Notes: generated by a model not told the origin, from the letters alone. DNA of 64,000 nucleotides from Microbacterium testaceum StLB037 (GCF_900104345.1 NZ_FNJN01000008.1:62001-126000), one strand, 5' to 3'; positions 18,927 through 27,179 are shown, counted from the stretch's first letter. A program made the numbers and translations.

Positions 18927-18976
18927 GACTGCGTAAATGCGCCTCCGACTGCGCGTCAGCGTAAATTTACGTAGTC
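18927..18976. repeat. Nested AT-rich inverted repeats upstream of the LPATG gene
   Basis: GACTGCGTAAAT (18927-18938) and ATTTACGTAGTC (18965-18976) pair at 11 of 12 positions, and CGTAAATTTACG (18960-18971) is itself a perfect palindrome. The patch begins just after the DUF4012 stop and ends 15 bases before a possible promoter, so operator or terminator are both possible. Confidence 0.55.
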
Positions 18977-18990
18977 GAAACCTCGACAAT

Positions 18991-19020
18991 TTGCAATCCA
19001 GGGAAAACCTAGGCAATACT
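18991..19020 (+). promoter_or_regulatory. Possible promoter of the LPATG protein gene
   Basis: TTGCAA (18991-18996) and AATACT (19015-19020) are 18 bases apart. This would give an untranslated leader of about 110 bases before the ATG at 19139. Confidence 0.35.
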
Positions 19021-19138
19021 CAGGAAGGGTCTAGCACCGCCCACCGCTTCATTGTTGTCCTTCCCCTTGCAGCTCCACCGGGATAGCACGGACGCGGACC
19101 ACCACCTCCCGGTAGCCCGGATTCGAAAGCAGGCATTC

Positions 19139-19657
19139 ATGAAGCTCAACCTCAAAAAGGCTGGCGTCACCGCGGCCCTCGCCGGCGCGCTGCTCTTCGC
19201 AGCTCCCGCCGTGGCTCAGGCGTACGTCCCCACCGCTCCCGGCACGCAGACCGTGACGATCACCAACAACGGCCCCGTCACGTTCAACGTGGCCCCCGGC
19301 GCGACCGTGAACTTCGTCCTCGTCGGCTACAACGCCAACCAGGCCGGCCTCGCCACGGCGAACCTGCCCGTCAGCTCCAAGTCGATCACGAAGGTCGCCG
19401 ACGCCTCCGGCAACGCGACCGCGGTTGTCACGCTCCCCGCTGACGCCCGTGGCACCTACACGCTTTCGGCCACGCCTACGGGCGGCACCGCTGGCGGCTC
19501 GAACAACGCCGGCGGCAACACCGGCCTCCCCGCGACCGGCTTCGACGCCAACTCGATGCTCGGCCTGTGGGTCGGCGGCGGCGCTCTCGCGCTCGCCGGT
19601 GGCACGATCGCCGTGGCCACCACGGTTCGTCGCAACCGCGCCGAAGGCAAGGCCTGA
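19139..19657 (+). CDS. Small secreted LPATG cell-wall-anchored protein
   Basis: A 172-residue surface protein. MKLNLKKAGVTAALAG plus a hydrophobic stretch ending APAVAQA is a standard Sec signal peptide (cleavage near residue 29). A single beta-sandwich-like domain rich in Thr/Asn/Val follows, then a Gly/Asn linker, the sortase motif LPATG (about residue 130), a hydrophobic segment and a final RRNR tail. The start at 19139 puts the signal peptide at the true N-terminus. Signal and motifs are clear; no adhesion function can be read. No sortase gene is in the window. A strong terminator follows directly. Confidence 0.88.
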   Translation: MKLNLKKAGVTAALAGALLFAAPAVAQAYVPTAPGTQTVTITNNGPVTFNVAPGATVNFVLVGYNANQAGLATANLPVSSKSITKVADASGNATAVVTLPADARGTYTLSATPTGGTAGGSNNAGGNTGLPATGFDANSMLGLWVGGGALALAGGTIAVATTVRRNRAEGKA

Positions 19658-19676
19658 CGCACCACGCGTTCCTGAA

Positions 19677-19708
19677 GGGGCGCCGTCGACTTCGGTCGAC
19701 GGCGCCCC
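19677..19708 (+). terminator. Strong terminator after the LPATG gene
   Basis: A 13-bp perfect GC stem (GGGGCGCCGTCGA with its complement), a CTTCGG loop and a T-containing TTCTTCGTTC tail, 20 bases after the stop codon. Confidence 0.9.
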
Positions 19709-19795
19709 TTCTTCGTTCGTAAGCGCCTGCGCCGAGACCGGCACGCGGCATCCAGCCCGCTCCGTCAACCCTGCGCGCCCCCGGGCTCGGCGCGG

Positions 19796-19801
19796 TTGAC
19801 T
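19796..19801 (+). promoter_or_regulatory. Possible -10 box of the cupin gene
   Basis: TTGACT lies 6 bases before ATG 19808, the leaderless spacing, but the usually invariant A at position 2 is missing. Confidence 0.25.
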
Positions 19802-19807
19802 CGAGCC

Positions 19808-20296
19808 ATGGACACGACCACCACCGCTCCCCTCGACAACGACGGGCGTGACGCCGACACCCCGCCGACGCTGCCGTTCGTCCACATGTGGACCGGACTC
19901 GACGGCAAGAGCCGGCTCGACGAATCCGTCCTCCGGGGATTCGGGATGCAGAGCGTCGGCGGCGGAGCCGACCCGCAGTGGATGCGGCCGTTCCCCGGCG
20001 AGGTGTCGGCCGTGCTCTTCGCGGCGCTTCCGGTCGGGTGGGTGGGGCAGTGGCATCCCTCCCCTCATCCGCAGTGGGCGATTCCGCTGCGGGGGCGCTG
20101 GTTCCTCGAGACGCAAGACGGCTCGCGCGTCGAGATGGGACCCGGCGACATCCACTTCGGCCAGGACACCGACACCACCGAGGTCGACGGCACGGCCGGA
20201 CACCTCTCGGGCACCGTCGGCGACGAGCCGTGCCTGCAGGTGCTCATCCAGTTCGCCACGTCGCCGGCCGCGCCTACCGCCCACCCGTTCGGTTGA
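19808..20296 (+). CDS. Cupin-domain protein
   Basis: A 162-residue single-domain cupin. The family's two beta-barrel motifs are visible as WHPSPHPQWAIPLRGRW (metal-binding His residues, G-x5-H-xH type variant) and VEMGPGDIHFGQDT (the PGD turn followed by H). Such domains hold a metal and either catalyse small-molecule conversions or bind ligands. ATG 19808 is chosen; an upstream ATG 12 bases earlier is possible. It lies 50 bases ahead of the SMP-30 gene, which has the same kind of start context. A role in sugar or keto-acid catabolism is only inference. Confidence 0.75.
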   Translation: MDTTTTAPLDNDGRDADTPPTLPFVHMWTGLDGKSRLDESVLRGFGMQSVGGGADPQWMRPFPGEVSAVLFAALPVGWVGQWHPSPHPQWAIPLRGRWFLETQDGSRVEMGPGDIHFGQDTDTTEVDGTAGHLSGTVGDEPCLQVLIQFATSPAAPTAHPFG

Positions 20297-20333
20297 GCGC
20301 GTCAAGCCGCCCCACCCGGCGGCCCCCGCACGT

Positions 20334-20339
20334 TTGACT
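20334..20339 (+). promoter_or_regulatory. Possible -10 box of the SMP-30 gene
   Basis: TTGACT lies 6 bases before ATG 20346, the same arrangement as upstream of the cupin gene. It is weak because it lacks A at position 2. Confidence 0.25.
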
Positions 20340-20345
20340 GGGACC

Positions 20346-21266
20346 ATGCCCCGCATTCCCCTCGACGGTCAGATCCTGCAGAGCGCCCGCTCCCCCGAGG
20401 CGGTCGACGTCGCGCCTCCCCGCGTGTGGGACGAACGCCTGAGCGCCGTCCTGCCTTCCGCCTCGCGCCTGCTGTCGCTCTACGGTGACGCCACCTGGGC
20501 CGAGGGACCGGTCTGGTGGCCCGAGGAGCGCTCCCTCGTGTTCAGCGACGTGATCGGCCGGCGCACCCTCGCGTGGCGCGAAGACGGCTCGATCGTCACG
20601 GTGCGCGACCGCTCGAACTTCGCCAACGGAAACGCGATGGATGCCGACGGCCGCCTCGTCCAGGCCGAACACGGACGCCGCGGCATCAGCCGCACCGACG
20701 AGAACGGCACCGAACTGCTCGTCGACGCCTTCGAGGGCGAGCCGCTGAACTCCCCGAACGACCTGATCGTGGCATCCGACGGCTGGATCTGGTTCACCGA
20801 CCCCACGTACGGCATCTCGGATCCGCGCGAGGGATACCCCGCCGACCCCGCACTCCCCCACCAGAGCGTCTACCGCTGGCGCGACGGCGACGGGCTGCAG
20901 CGCATGATCGACCTCGACCAGCCCAACGGACTGGCCTTCAGCCGCGACGAACGCACCCTCTACGTCGCCGAGTCCAACGCCGAGCGGCTCCCCCGCGTCG
21001 TCGCGTGCAGCTGGGACGGCGAGACCCTCGGCGCCCCACGCACCTTCGCGACGGTGGATGCCGGCATACCCGACGGATTCGTCGTCGACAGCCGCGACTG
21101 GCTCTGGATCTCGAGCGAAGCGGGCGTCGTCATCGTCGACGAGACCGGCGCGCGCCTGGGCGTCATCCCGACCCCGCACGTCGTCAGCAACTGCACCTTC
21201 GACGCCGACGAGAAGCGCCTGTTCATCACCGGCGACAGCGACCTCTGGATGGTGGAACTCGCGTGA
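20346..21266 (+). CDS. SMP-30/gluconolactonase/LRE family protein
   Basis: A 306-residue six-bladed beta-propeller of the SMP-30/gluconolactonase family, hydrolases of sugar lactones that bind a divalent metal in the central channel. Recognisable elements are the opening WAEGPVWWPEERSLVFSD with the metal Glu, SPNDLIVASDGWIWFTDP with Asn/Asp ligands, QPNGLAFSRDERTLYVAES and the C-terminal PDGFVVDSRDWLWIS carrying the last Asp. The start ATG is followed by a normal family-length protein. It is coupled by GTGA to the SUMF1-like gene. The lactone substrate is unknown. Confidence 0.88.
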   Translation: MPRIPLDGQILQSARSPEAVDVAPPRVWDERLSAVLPSASRLLSLYGDATWAEGPVWWPEERSLVFSDVIGRRTLAWREDGSIVTVRDRSNFANGNAMDADGRLVQAEHGRRGISRTDENGTELLVDAFEGEPLNSPNDLIVASDGWIWFTDPTYGISDPREGYPADPALPHQSVYRWRDGDGLQRMIDLDQPNGLAFSRDERTLYVAESNAERLPRVVACSWDGETLGAPRTFATVDAGIPDGFVVDSRDWLWISSEAGVVIVDETGARLGVIPTPHVVSNCTFDADEKRLFITGDSDLWMVELA

Positions 21267-21904
21267 CCGACGTCGAGATGGCGCGCATCCCCGCCGGCCG
21301 CGTACTGCGCGGGGATCTGCGGGGTGCGGAACGACGCGAGATCGTCGTCGACAGCTTCGAGATCGGCGTCTACGCCATTACCGAGGAACAGATCGCGGAG
21401 CTGCTCGGCATCCCGTCCCGCCACCCGCGCCGCCCCGCGACGCAGCTGAGTTGGCTGCGCGCGATCCGCCTGTGCAACGCGCTGAGCGAATGGGAAGGCC
21501 TCGACCCCGTCTACTCGTTCGACGGAGAGGTCGTCACGGGCGACCCCGACTCGGACGGCTTCCGCCTGCCCACCGAAGACGAGTGGGAGTACGCCTGTCG
21601 CGCGGGCTCGACGTCATCGGCCTACGGACCGGTCCGCGAGGTGGCCTGGACGGCCGCCGACGGCCTGCGCGCCCCGGCCGAAGTCGGAGGACGGATGCCG
21701 AACCTCCACGGACTCTTCGACACTCTCGGCAACGTGTGGGAATGGTGCGCCGACCTGTACGACCCCGAGGGCGAGAGCGACGCACGCGTGTTCCGCGGCG
21801 GCGGATGGTCGGACGCCCCCGCGCAGGTGCGGGCGACCGCGCGGCGGGGCGGGCGTCAGCGGGACGCGTTCGACGACGTGGGCGTGCGGGTCGCGCGGGG
21901 GTGA
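21263..21904 (+). CDS. SUMF1/EgtB-fold protein lacking catalytic cysteines
   Basis: A 213-residue protein with the formylglycine-generating-enzyme fold. It keeps the typical FRLPTEDEWEYACRAG, GLFDTLGNVWEWCADLYDP and VFRGGGW segments. The paired cysteines that make FGE a sulfatase-activating enzyme, normally near the C-terminus, are absent (RATARRGGRQ), and the protein is shorter than true FGE. It is more likely a fold-related accessory or binding protein. The GTG start overlaps the SMP-30 stop, so the two are coupled and probably act together. No sulfatase gene is nearby. Confidence 0.78.
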   Translation: MTDVEMARIPAGRVLRGDLRGAERREIVVDSFEIGVYAITEEQIAELLGIPSRHPRRPATQLSWLRAIRLCNALSEWEGLDPVYSFDGEVVTGDPDSDGFRLPTEDEWEYACRAGSTSSAYGPVREVAWTAADGLRAPAEVGGRMPNLHGLFDTLGNVWEWCADLYDPEGESDARVFRGGGWSDAPAQVRATARRGGRQRDAFDDVGVRVARG

Positions 21905-21932
21905 CACCCCGGGGGTCTTACGGCTTCGCCGG

Positions 21933-22403
21933 TCAGTCTTCGGTGGTGATGGACTCGGTGAGCGAGTCCATGAACGCCACGATGGTGTCGAGCTCGCCGT
22001 CGTCGAAGCGCTCGGCGACATCGCGCATGGCGCCCAGGTGCACGCCGAAATGCTGAAAGAACTCGCGGCGCGACTTGTCGGTCAGCACGACCACGCGGGC
22101 CCGCCCGTCCGAGGGGTGCGGCAGACGCTCGAGATGGCCCGAGGCGACGAGGCGGTCGATGAGCTTCGTCGTCGACGCGGTCGAGATGCGCAGGTGGGTC
22201 GCCACGTCGTGCGGGCTGACCATCTGACCGCGGTACTCGCGGATGGTGAGCATGCGCAGCGTCGCGAGGTCGCTGGCATTCATGTCCATCTCGCCCTTCA
22301 TGCCCGAATGCATGCGGTCGAGGGCGTCGCTGAGGGTCTGGACGGCGCGTAAAGTGTGGGTCACGGCGGGCCTTGTACCAGAGGCCGACACGGCTTTCGT
22401 CAC
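21933..22403 (-). CDS. MarR-family regulator of the carotenoid operon (CrtR-like)
   Basis: A 156-residue winged-helix regulator. The DNA-binding part runs from about residue 45 to 110, with ATHLRISTASTTKLIDRLVASG as helix-turn-helix and HPSDGRARVVVLT as the wing. It is divergent from idi and separated by a short control region, the arrangement of CrtR, the MarR repressor of crt genes in Corynebacterium. GTG 22403 is preferred over GTG 22412 because AAAGGGGG then sits 8 bases upstream. It probably represses the operon and its own gene; the inducer is not visible. Confidence 0.85.
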   Translation of the reverse strand: MTKAVSASGTRPAVTHTLRAVQTLSDALDRMHSGMKGEMDMNASDLATLRMLTIREYRGQMVSPHDVATHLRISTASTTKLIDRLVASGHLERLPHPSDGRARVVVLTDKSRREFFQHFGVHLGAMRDVAERFDDGELDTIVAFMDSLTESITTED

Positions 22404-22405
22404 GG

Positions 22406-22434
22406 TGGACACCCCCTTTCGGCGTCGGTATAGT
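22406..22434 (+). promoter_or_regulatory. Promoter of the idi-crt operon
   Basis: TGGACA (22406-22411), a 17-base spacer and TATAGT (22429-22434) give a good sigma-70-type promoter. Its -35 lies just upstream of the divergent MarR start, so occupancy of this region could affect both genes. Confidence 0.6.
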
Positions 22435-22446
22435 CAAGGCTACATC

Positions 22447-22461
22447 GCTAGCTAAACTAGC
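22447..22461. promoter_or_regulatory. Candidate MarR operator between marR and idi
   Basis: The inverted repeat GCTAG-CTAAA-CTAGC lies directly downstream of the idi promoter's -10 box and ahead of the GGGAGG ribosome site. Position and symmetry fit a repressor site, but binding is untested. Confidence 0.5.
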
Positions 22462-22475
22462 AAACGGGAGGCACG

Positions 22476-23027
22476 ATGAGCGAGACCGAATATGTCGTCC
22501 TCCTGGACGACTTCGGCAACGAGATCGGCACGGCGCCCAAGGCTACCGTGCACGACACTGAAACACCTCTGCACCTGGCGTTCTCGTGTCACGTGGTCAA
22601 CTCCGCGGGCGAGGTGCTCGTCACGCGTCGCGCCCTGCACAAGAAGACGTGGCCCGGCGTCTGGACCAACTCGTTCTGCGGCCACCCCGGCCCCTCTGAA
22701 GCCTCGCTCGCGGCGGTGCACCGCCGCGCCGAGCACGAGGTCGGCCTGGTCATCCGCGACCTCGAGCTGGCCCTCCCGAACTTCCGCTACCGCGCCGTCG
22801 ACGCCAGCGGCATCGTCGAACACGAGATCTGCCCCGTGTACATCGCCCGCGCCGACGTCGACCCCGAGCCCAACCCCGACGAGGTCGCCGAGTACCGCTG
22901 GGTCGACCCGCTCGAACTCGCCGCATCTCTCGAGTCGACGCCGTGGGCGTTCAGCCCCTGGCTCGTCCTGCAGGCGCAGCAGCTGCACCTGTTCCAGACC
23001 CCTCACACAGTGAGGCGCGCCTCATGA
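22476..23027 (+). CDS. idi: Isopentenyl-diphosphate delta-isomerase, type I
   Basis: A 183-residue Nudix-fold enzyme that interconverts IPP and DMAPP. It has LHLAFSCHVVN (metal His), WTNSFCGHP with the catalytic Cys at about residue 67 and its HP partner, the RRAEHEVGL stretch with metal-binding Glu, and VEHEICPVYIA with the catalytic Glu. The ATG follows GGGAGG at 22466-22471. As first gene of the operon it supplies DMAPP, needed both to start chain elongation and by CrtEb, which adds two C5 units to lycopene. It overlaps crtE as ATGA. Confidence 0.95.
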   Translation: MSETEYVVLLDDFGNEIGTAPKATVHDTETPLHLAFSCHVVNSAGEVLVTRRALHKKTWPGVWTNSFCGHPGPSEASLAAVHRRAEHEVGLVIRDLELALPNFRYRAVDASGIVEHEICPVYIARADVDPEPNPDEVAEYRWVDPLELAASLESTPWAFSPWLVLQAQQLHLFQTPHTVRRAS

Positions 23028-24091
23028 TCAGTCTCGAATCCACCCCCGTCGCCCGTCAGGGCATCGACCGCGAAATCGACGGGGCGCTCTCGCGCCTTCA
23101 GCGGCGCGCCACCACCCTGGGCGACGGCGCCCGGTACCTGGCATCCGCCATCCGTCGAGCGACCGAGGGCGGAAAACGCTTCCGTCCCCTGCTCGTCGTC
23201 TCGGCCTTCGAGACGCTCTACGGCGATGACGAACACCGCATCGGCGTCTACCAGGTCGCCGCGGCCTTCGAACTGCTGCACACGGCGTTCGTCATCCACG
23301 ACGACGTGATCGATCACGACACCGAACGCCGCGGCGTGCCCAACATCGGCGGAGAGTTCCGCCAGCGGGGTCTGATGAAGGGGGCGGATGCCGACGGCTC
23401 GGCCCTGCTCGGAGACGCGGCCGCGATCCTCGCCGGTGACCTGCTGCTGCACGAGGCCGGACGCATGATCGCCCTCGCGCAACTCCCCGACCGCATGCGC
23501 CAGCCGCTGCTCGAGATGCTCGACGATGCCGTTCTCATCTCGGCGATGGGCGAGCTCTCGGACGTGGAGCACGCCGTCTCGTCGGGCGAGGTCGACTCCG
23601 AGGCGGTGCTGCGCACCACGCGCGACAAGACCGCCGCGTACTCGTTCTCGGCACCGCTGCAGGCCGGAGCCCTCATCGCCGGGGCCCCGAGCCCCTCGAT
23701 CTACGCGCTCGAGCGATTCGGCCAGCGCCTCGGACTCGCTTACCAGCTGGTCGACGACCTCATCGGCGCCTTCGGTTCGTCGGCGGTATCGGGCAAAGAA
23801 GAGGGCTGCGACCTGCGCGAGGCGAAGAAGACGCACCTCATCTCGCTCGCCCGCAAGACACCGAAGTGGCCCGAGGTCAGCGAAGCGCTCGCCCAGGCCC
23901 ACACCGGTCCGATTGCGGTGCGCGCCGCCCAAGAGGCCCTCTCCGAGTCGGGCGCCCGCGCCGAACTCGAATGCCTCATCCTCGACACGCTCGAAGAGGC
24001 CCTCATCATCGTCGACTCCTCGACGGTGCCGGCCGCGTGCCAAGACATGCTGCGCGACCTCGTGAAAGCCGTGCAGGAGCGCATTCCGTGA
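23024..24091 (+). CDS. crtE: Geranylgeranyl diphosphate synthase
   Basis: A 355-residue all-helical trans-prenyl synthase. The first aspartate-rich motif is HDDVID (Asp93, Asp94, Asp97) and the second is LVDDLIGAFG near residue 240. GGKRFRPLL near residue 50 supplies diphosphate-binding Lys and Arg. It condenses IPP with allylic diphosphates to GGPP, the C20 precursor for phytoene. ATG 23024 overlaps the idi stop, and the gene ends in a GTGA junction with crtB, so expression is coupled. Chain length C20 is inferred from operon context. Confidence 0.93.
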   Translation: MISLESTPVARQGIDREIDGALSRLQRRATTLGDGARYLASAIRRATEGGKRFRPLLVVSAFETLYGDDEHRIGVYQVAAAFELLHTAFVIHDDVIDHDTERRGVPNIGGEFRQRGLMKGADADGSALLGDAAAILAGDLLLHEAGRMIALAQLPDRMRQPLLEMLDDAVLISAMGELSDVEHAVSSGEVDSEAVLRTTRDKTAAYSFSAPLQAGALIAGAPSPSIYALERFGQRLGLAYQLVDDLIGAFGSSAVSGKEEGCDLREAKKTHLISLARKTPKWPEVSEALAQAHTGPIAVRAAQEALSESGARAELECLILDTLEEALIIVDSSTVPAACQDMLRDLVKAVQERIP

Positions 24092-24957
24092 GTCATGCGC
24101 CCACGGGCCTCGAGCTGTACTCCCAGACCGCGGACGACGCCGCCGCCGCGGTGATCAATCGCTACTCCACCTCGTTCGGCATCGCCGCGCGCCTGCTCGG
24201 GCCCCGCCCGCGCCCGCACGTGCGCAACATCTACGCCCTCGTGCGGGTGGCCGACGAGATCGTCGACGGACCCGCCCACGACGCGGGGCTCAGTCCCGAG
24301 CGGGAGCGCGCGGTGCTCGACGGCCTCGAGAACGAGGTTCGGGATGCCATCGCCACCGGCTTCAGCGCCAACCTCGTCGTCCACGCGTTCGCCCGGACAG
24401 CGCGCGAGTGCGGCATCACCGAAGAACTCATCGCCCCGTTCTTCGCGTCGATGCGCACCGACCTCGACACCGCCGAGCACGACGACCTCTCGCACGACGC
24501 CTACGTCTACGGCTCGGCCGAGGTCGTCGGGCTCATGTGCCTGCAGGTGTTCCTCAACGCCGGGATGTCGGCACCCGCCCGACCCGCCGCCGACCTCGTC
24601 GACGGCGCACGGCGCTTGGGCGCGGCGTTCCAAGACGTGAACTTCCTGCGCGACCTCGCCGACGACGCCGACCGCCTCGGCCGCGACTACCTCGACGGCG
24701 CGGCCGACGACGAACGCCGAGTGGCCGTTCTCGATCGCATCGACGCCGACCTCGCCGCCGCGGCATCCGTCATCCCCCACCTGCCACCCGACTGCCGCGC
24801 CGCCGTCACCACGGCGCACGACCTGTTCGCGGAACTCTCTCGCCGCCTCCGCTCCTCCCCCGCCGGCGCCCCGCGCGTCCGCGTTCCCGACGGTGTCAAA
24901 GCCACCCTCGCCGCCCGCGCCCTACTGGGCCGCCCCCCGAAAGGTTCACGCTCATGA
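24088..24957 (+). CDS. crtB: Phytoene synthase
   Basis: A 289-residue squalene/phytoene synthase that joins two GGPP head to head into 15-cis-phytoene. The conserved pieces are STSFGIAARLL, YALVRVADEIVD (first DxxxD, about residues 50-57), the central YVYGSAEVVGLMC and AFQDVNFLRDLADDADRLGRDY with the second Asp-rich motif. The GTG start is dictated by the GTGA overlap with crtE, and it overlaps crtI as ATGA. It is probably a soluble or membrane-associated protein feeding CrtI. Confidence 0.94.
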   Translation: MSHAPTGLELYSQTADDAAAAVINRYSTSFGIAARLLGPRPRPHVRNIYALVRVADEIVDGPAHDAGLSPERERAVLDGLENEVRDAIATGFSANLVVHAFARTARECGITEELIAPFFASMRTDLDTAEHDDLSHDAYVYGSAEVVGLMCLQVFLNAGMSAPARPAADLVDGARRLGAAFQDVNFLRDLADDADRLGRDYLDGAADDERRVAVLDRIDADLAAAASVIPHLPPDCRAAVTTAHDLFAELSRRLRSSPAGAPRVRVPDGVKATLAARALLGRPPKGSRS

Positions 24958-26510
24958 GCGCCCAGCGCATCGTCGTCGTCGGAGGCGGGATCGCCGGTCT
25001 CGGTACCGCAGCACTGCTCGCCGACCGCGGACACGACGTCCACCTCTTCGAGGCGCGCGACGCCCTCGGTGGCCGCGCGGGATCGTGGGAGAAAGACGGC
25101 TTCCGCTTCGACACCGGCCCCAGCTGGTACCTCATGCCCGAGGTGTTCGACCACTTCTTCCGCCTGCTCGGCACGAGCGCCGCCGAACAGCTCGACCTCG
25201 TGCGCCTCGACCCCGCGTACCGCGTCTACGGCCCTCCCGGAAAGGGCGAGCCGATCGACATCGTGTCGGGTCGCGAGGCCGTTCGCGCGCTGTTCGAGAA
25301 GCACGAGCCCGGCTCAGGCGACAACATCGACGCGTACCTCGACTCGGCGAAAGACGCCTACGAGCTGTCGACGTCGAAGTTCCTCTACGACCCGTACTCG
25401 TCGACCAAGGGCCTGCGCGACCCCGCGCTCGTGAAGCGTCTGCCCACGCTCATCCCCCTGCTCACGCGCACGCTGTGGAAGCGCGTGACCTCCGACTTCA
25501 AGAACACCCGCCTGCAGCAGATCCTCGCCTACCCCGCGGTGTTCCTCGGCGGATCGCCCTTCGAGGTGCCCAGCCTCTACCACCTCATGAGCCACCTCGA
25601 CCTGGGCGACGGCGTGCTGTACCCCAAGGGCGGCATGACCGAGATCATCACCGCGATCGAGAAGCTCGCGCGCGGGCGCGGCGTCACGATCGAGACCTCG
25701 GCACCCGTCGAGGCGATCATCACCGAGTCGGGCACCGCGCGCGGCGTGCGCCTCGCCGACGGCCGGATCTTCGCAGCGGATGCCGTGGTCTCGGGTGCCG
25801 ACCTGCACCACACCGAGAACGAGCTGCTCGAAGAGAAGGACCGCCAGTACCCCGAGAAGTGGTGGAAGGACAAGGTGCCGAGCCCCGGCGCCCTGCTGCT
25901 GCTGCTCGGCGTCACGGGCGAGCTGCCGCAGCTCACCCACCACACGCTGCTGTTCACCGACGACTGGCACACCAACTTCGACGCGATCTTCGGCGAGAAC
26001 AAGAAGATCCCCGACCCCGCGTCGATCTACATCTGCCGCCCCAGCGCCTCAGACGACTCCGTCGCGCCCGAGGGACACGAGAACCTGTTCGTCCTCGTCC
26101 CCGTGCCCGCCGACCCCGACAGCGGCCGCGGAGGCGTCTCGGGCGCCGGCGACGAGCGTATCGAGAAGGCCGCGGATCGCGTCATCGCGCAGATCGGCGA
26201 ATGGACCGGCATCCCGGATCTCGCCGAGCGGATCGTCGTGCGCAAGACCATCGCGCCCGAGGACTTCAAAGAAGACCTGCACGCCTGGCACGGCAACTCG
26301 CTGGGCCTTGCGCACACGCTCAACCAGAGCGCGATCTTCCGCCCCAAGAACCGCTCGCGCAAGGTCGACAACCTCTACTACGCCGGCACCTCGGTGCTGC
26401 CGGGCATCGGCCTGCCCATGTGCCTCATCTCGGCCGAGCTCGTGGTCAAGCGCCTGACGGGCGACACCACCGCCGGGCCCCTGGCGGAACCCGCGCGCGC
26501 GGCGGTCTGA
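24954..26510 (+). CDS. crtI: Phytoene desaturase (lycopene-forming)
   Basis: A 518-residue FAD-dependent CrtI-type desaturase that carries phytoene through four desaturations to lycopene. The N-terminal VVVGGGIAGLGTAALLADRG is the dinucleotide-binding fold, followed by LGGRAGSWEKDGFRFDTGPSW typical of CrtI. The C-terminal NLYYAGTSVLPGIGLPMCLISAEL is the carotenoid-dehydrogenase signature. The ATG overlaps crtB. Normal family length with no break. Lycopene rather than neurosporene is inferred from the downstream CrtEb and CrtY genes. Confidence 0.95.
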   Translation: MSAQRIVVVGGGIAGLGTAALLADRGHDVHLFEARDALGGRAGSWEKDGFRFDTGPSWYLMPEVFDHFFRLLGTSAAEQLDLVRLDPAYRVYGPPGKGEPIDIVSGREAVRALFEKHEPGSGDNIDAYLDSAKDAYELSTSKFLYDPYSSTKGLRDPALVKRLPTLIPLLTRTLWKRVTSDFKNTRLQQILAYPAVFLGGSPFEVPSLYHLMSHLDLGDGVLYPKGGMTEIITAIEKLARGRGVTIETSAPVEAIITESGTARGVRLADGRIFAADAVVSGADLHHTENELLEEKDRQYPEKWWKDKVPSPGALLLLLGVTGELPQLTHHTLLFTDDWHTNFDAIFGENKKIPDPASIYICRPSASDDSVAPEGHENLFVLVPVPADPDSGRGGVSGAGDERIEKAADRVIAQIGEWTGIPDLAERIVVRKTIAPEDFKEDLHAWHGNSLGLAHTLNQSAIFRPKNRSRKVDNLYYAGTSVLPGIGLPMCLISAELVVKRLTGDTTAGPLAEPARAAV

Positions 26511-26511
26511 G

Positions 26512-26868
26512 GTGCCGGGGATCTACCTGGGCGCGATCCTCTTCTCGCTGATCGGCATGATGCTGATCGATGGGAAGTACTCGCTCGCGCTGCGGGTCGC
26601 TCCTTTCCGCACCACGATGGCGGTGCTGGGCGGGACGGCGTTCTTCCTCGCGTGGGACCTCGTCGGCATCGCCACGGGCGTTTTCGTGAAGGGTGAGAGC
26701 CCGCTGTTCGTCGGCGTGATGCTCGCCCCGCACCTGCCGCTCGAAGAGCTCTTCTTCCTGCTGTTCCTGAGCTACCTCGCGGTCGTGATGTTCGCCGTAT
26801 TCGAGCGGCGCGCCGCCGCCCGGGCTCGCCGCACCGACGCCCCGGCGGTCGAGAGGCGGTCCGCGTGA
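26512..26868 (+). CDS. crtYe: C50 carotenoid cyclase subunit (CrtYe-like)
   Basis: A 118-residue protein with three hydrophobic segments and the motif PHLPLEELFFLLFL, the PxEE signature of heterodimeric lycopene cyclases. It works with the next gene product to close the end rings of the C50 chain. GTG 26512 lies 1 base beyond the crtI stop. A short basic tail (RRAAARARR) follows the last segment. Ring type (epsilon, gamma or beta) cannot be told from these motifs. Confidence 0.9.
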   Translation: MPGIYLGAILFSLIGMMLIDGKYSLALRVAPFRTTMAVLGGTAFFLAWDLVGIATGVFVKGESPLFVGVMLAPHLPLEELFFLLFLSYLAVVMFAVFERRAAARARRTDAPAVERRSA

Positions 26869-27179
26869 CCTACCCGCTCATCGTGCTGCCGTTCGTCGTC
26901 GTCACCCTCCTCGTCACCCTCGCCACGCTCCGGCGGCCGCGGTTCCGTCAGCGGATGGCATCCTCCGCTCTGACGGCACTCGTGCTGGTGGGCCTGACGC
27001 TCGTGTTCGACAACCTCATGATCGCCGTCGACCTGTTCTCGTATCCTCAGGAGCACCTCAGCGGCCTGAAACTCGGGCTCGCCCCCCTCGAAGACTTCGC
27101 CTACCCCCTGTGCGCGGCGTTCCTCGTGCCGGCGCTGTTCACCCTCTTCGCTCCCCTGCCCTCGAAGGACACCGCATGA
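26865..27179 (+). CDS. crtYf: C50 carotenoid cyclase subunit (CrtYf-like)
   Basis: A 104-residue partner of the preceding subunit, with three hydrophobic segments and the related motif LAPLEDFAYPLC (PLED in place of PLEE). The GTG overlaps the crtYe stop, and the gene ends as ATGA with crtEb. Two half-size cyclase genes side by side are the known arrangement for decaprenoxanthin-, sarcinaxanthin- and C.p.450-type loci. Both subunits are needed for activity in those systems. Confidence 0.9.
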   Translation: MTYPLIVLPFVVVTLLVTLATLRRPRFRQRMASSALTALVLVGLTLVFDNLMIAVDLFSYPQEHLSGLKLGLAPLEDFAYPLCAAFLVPALFTLFAPLPSKDTA

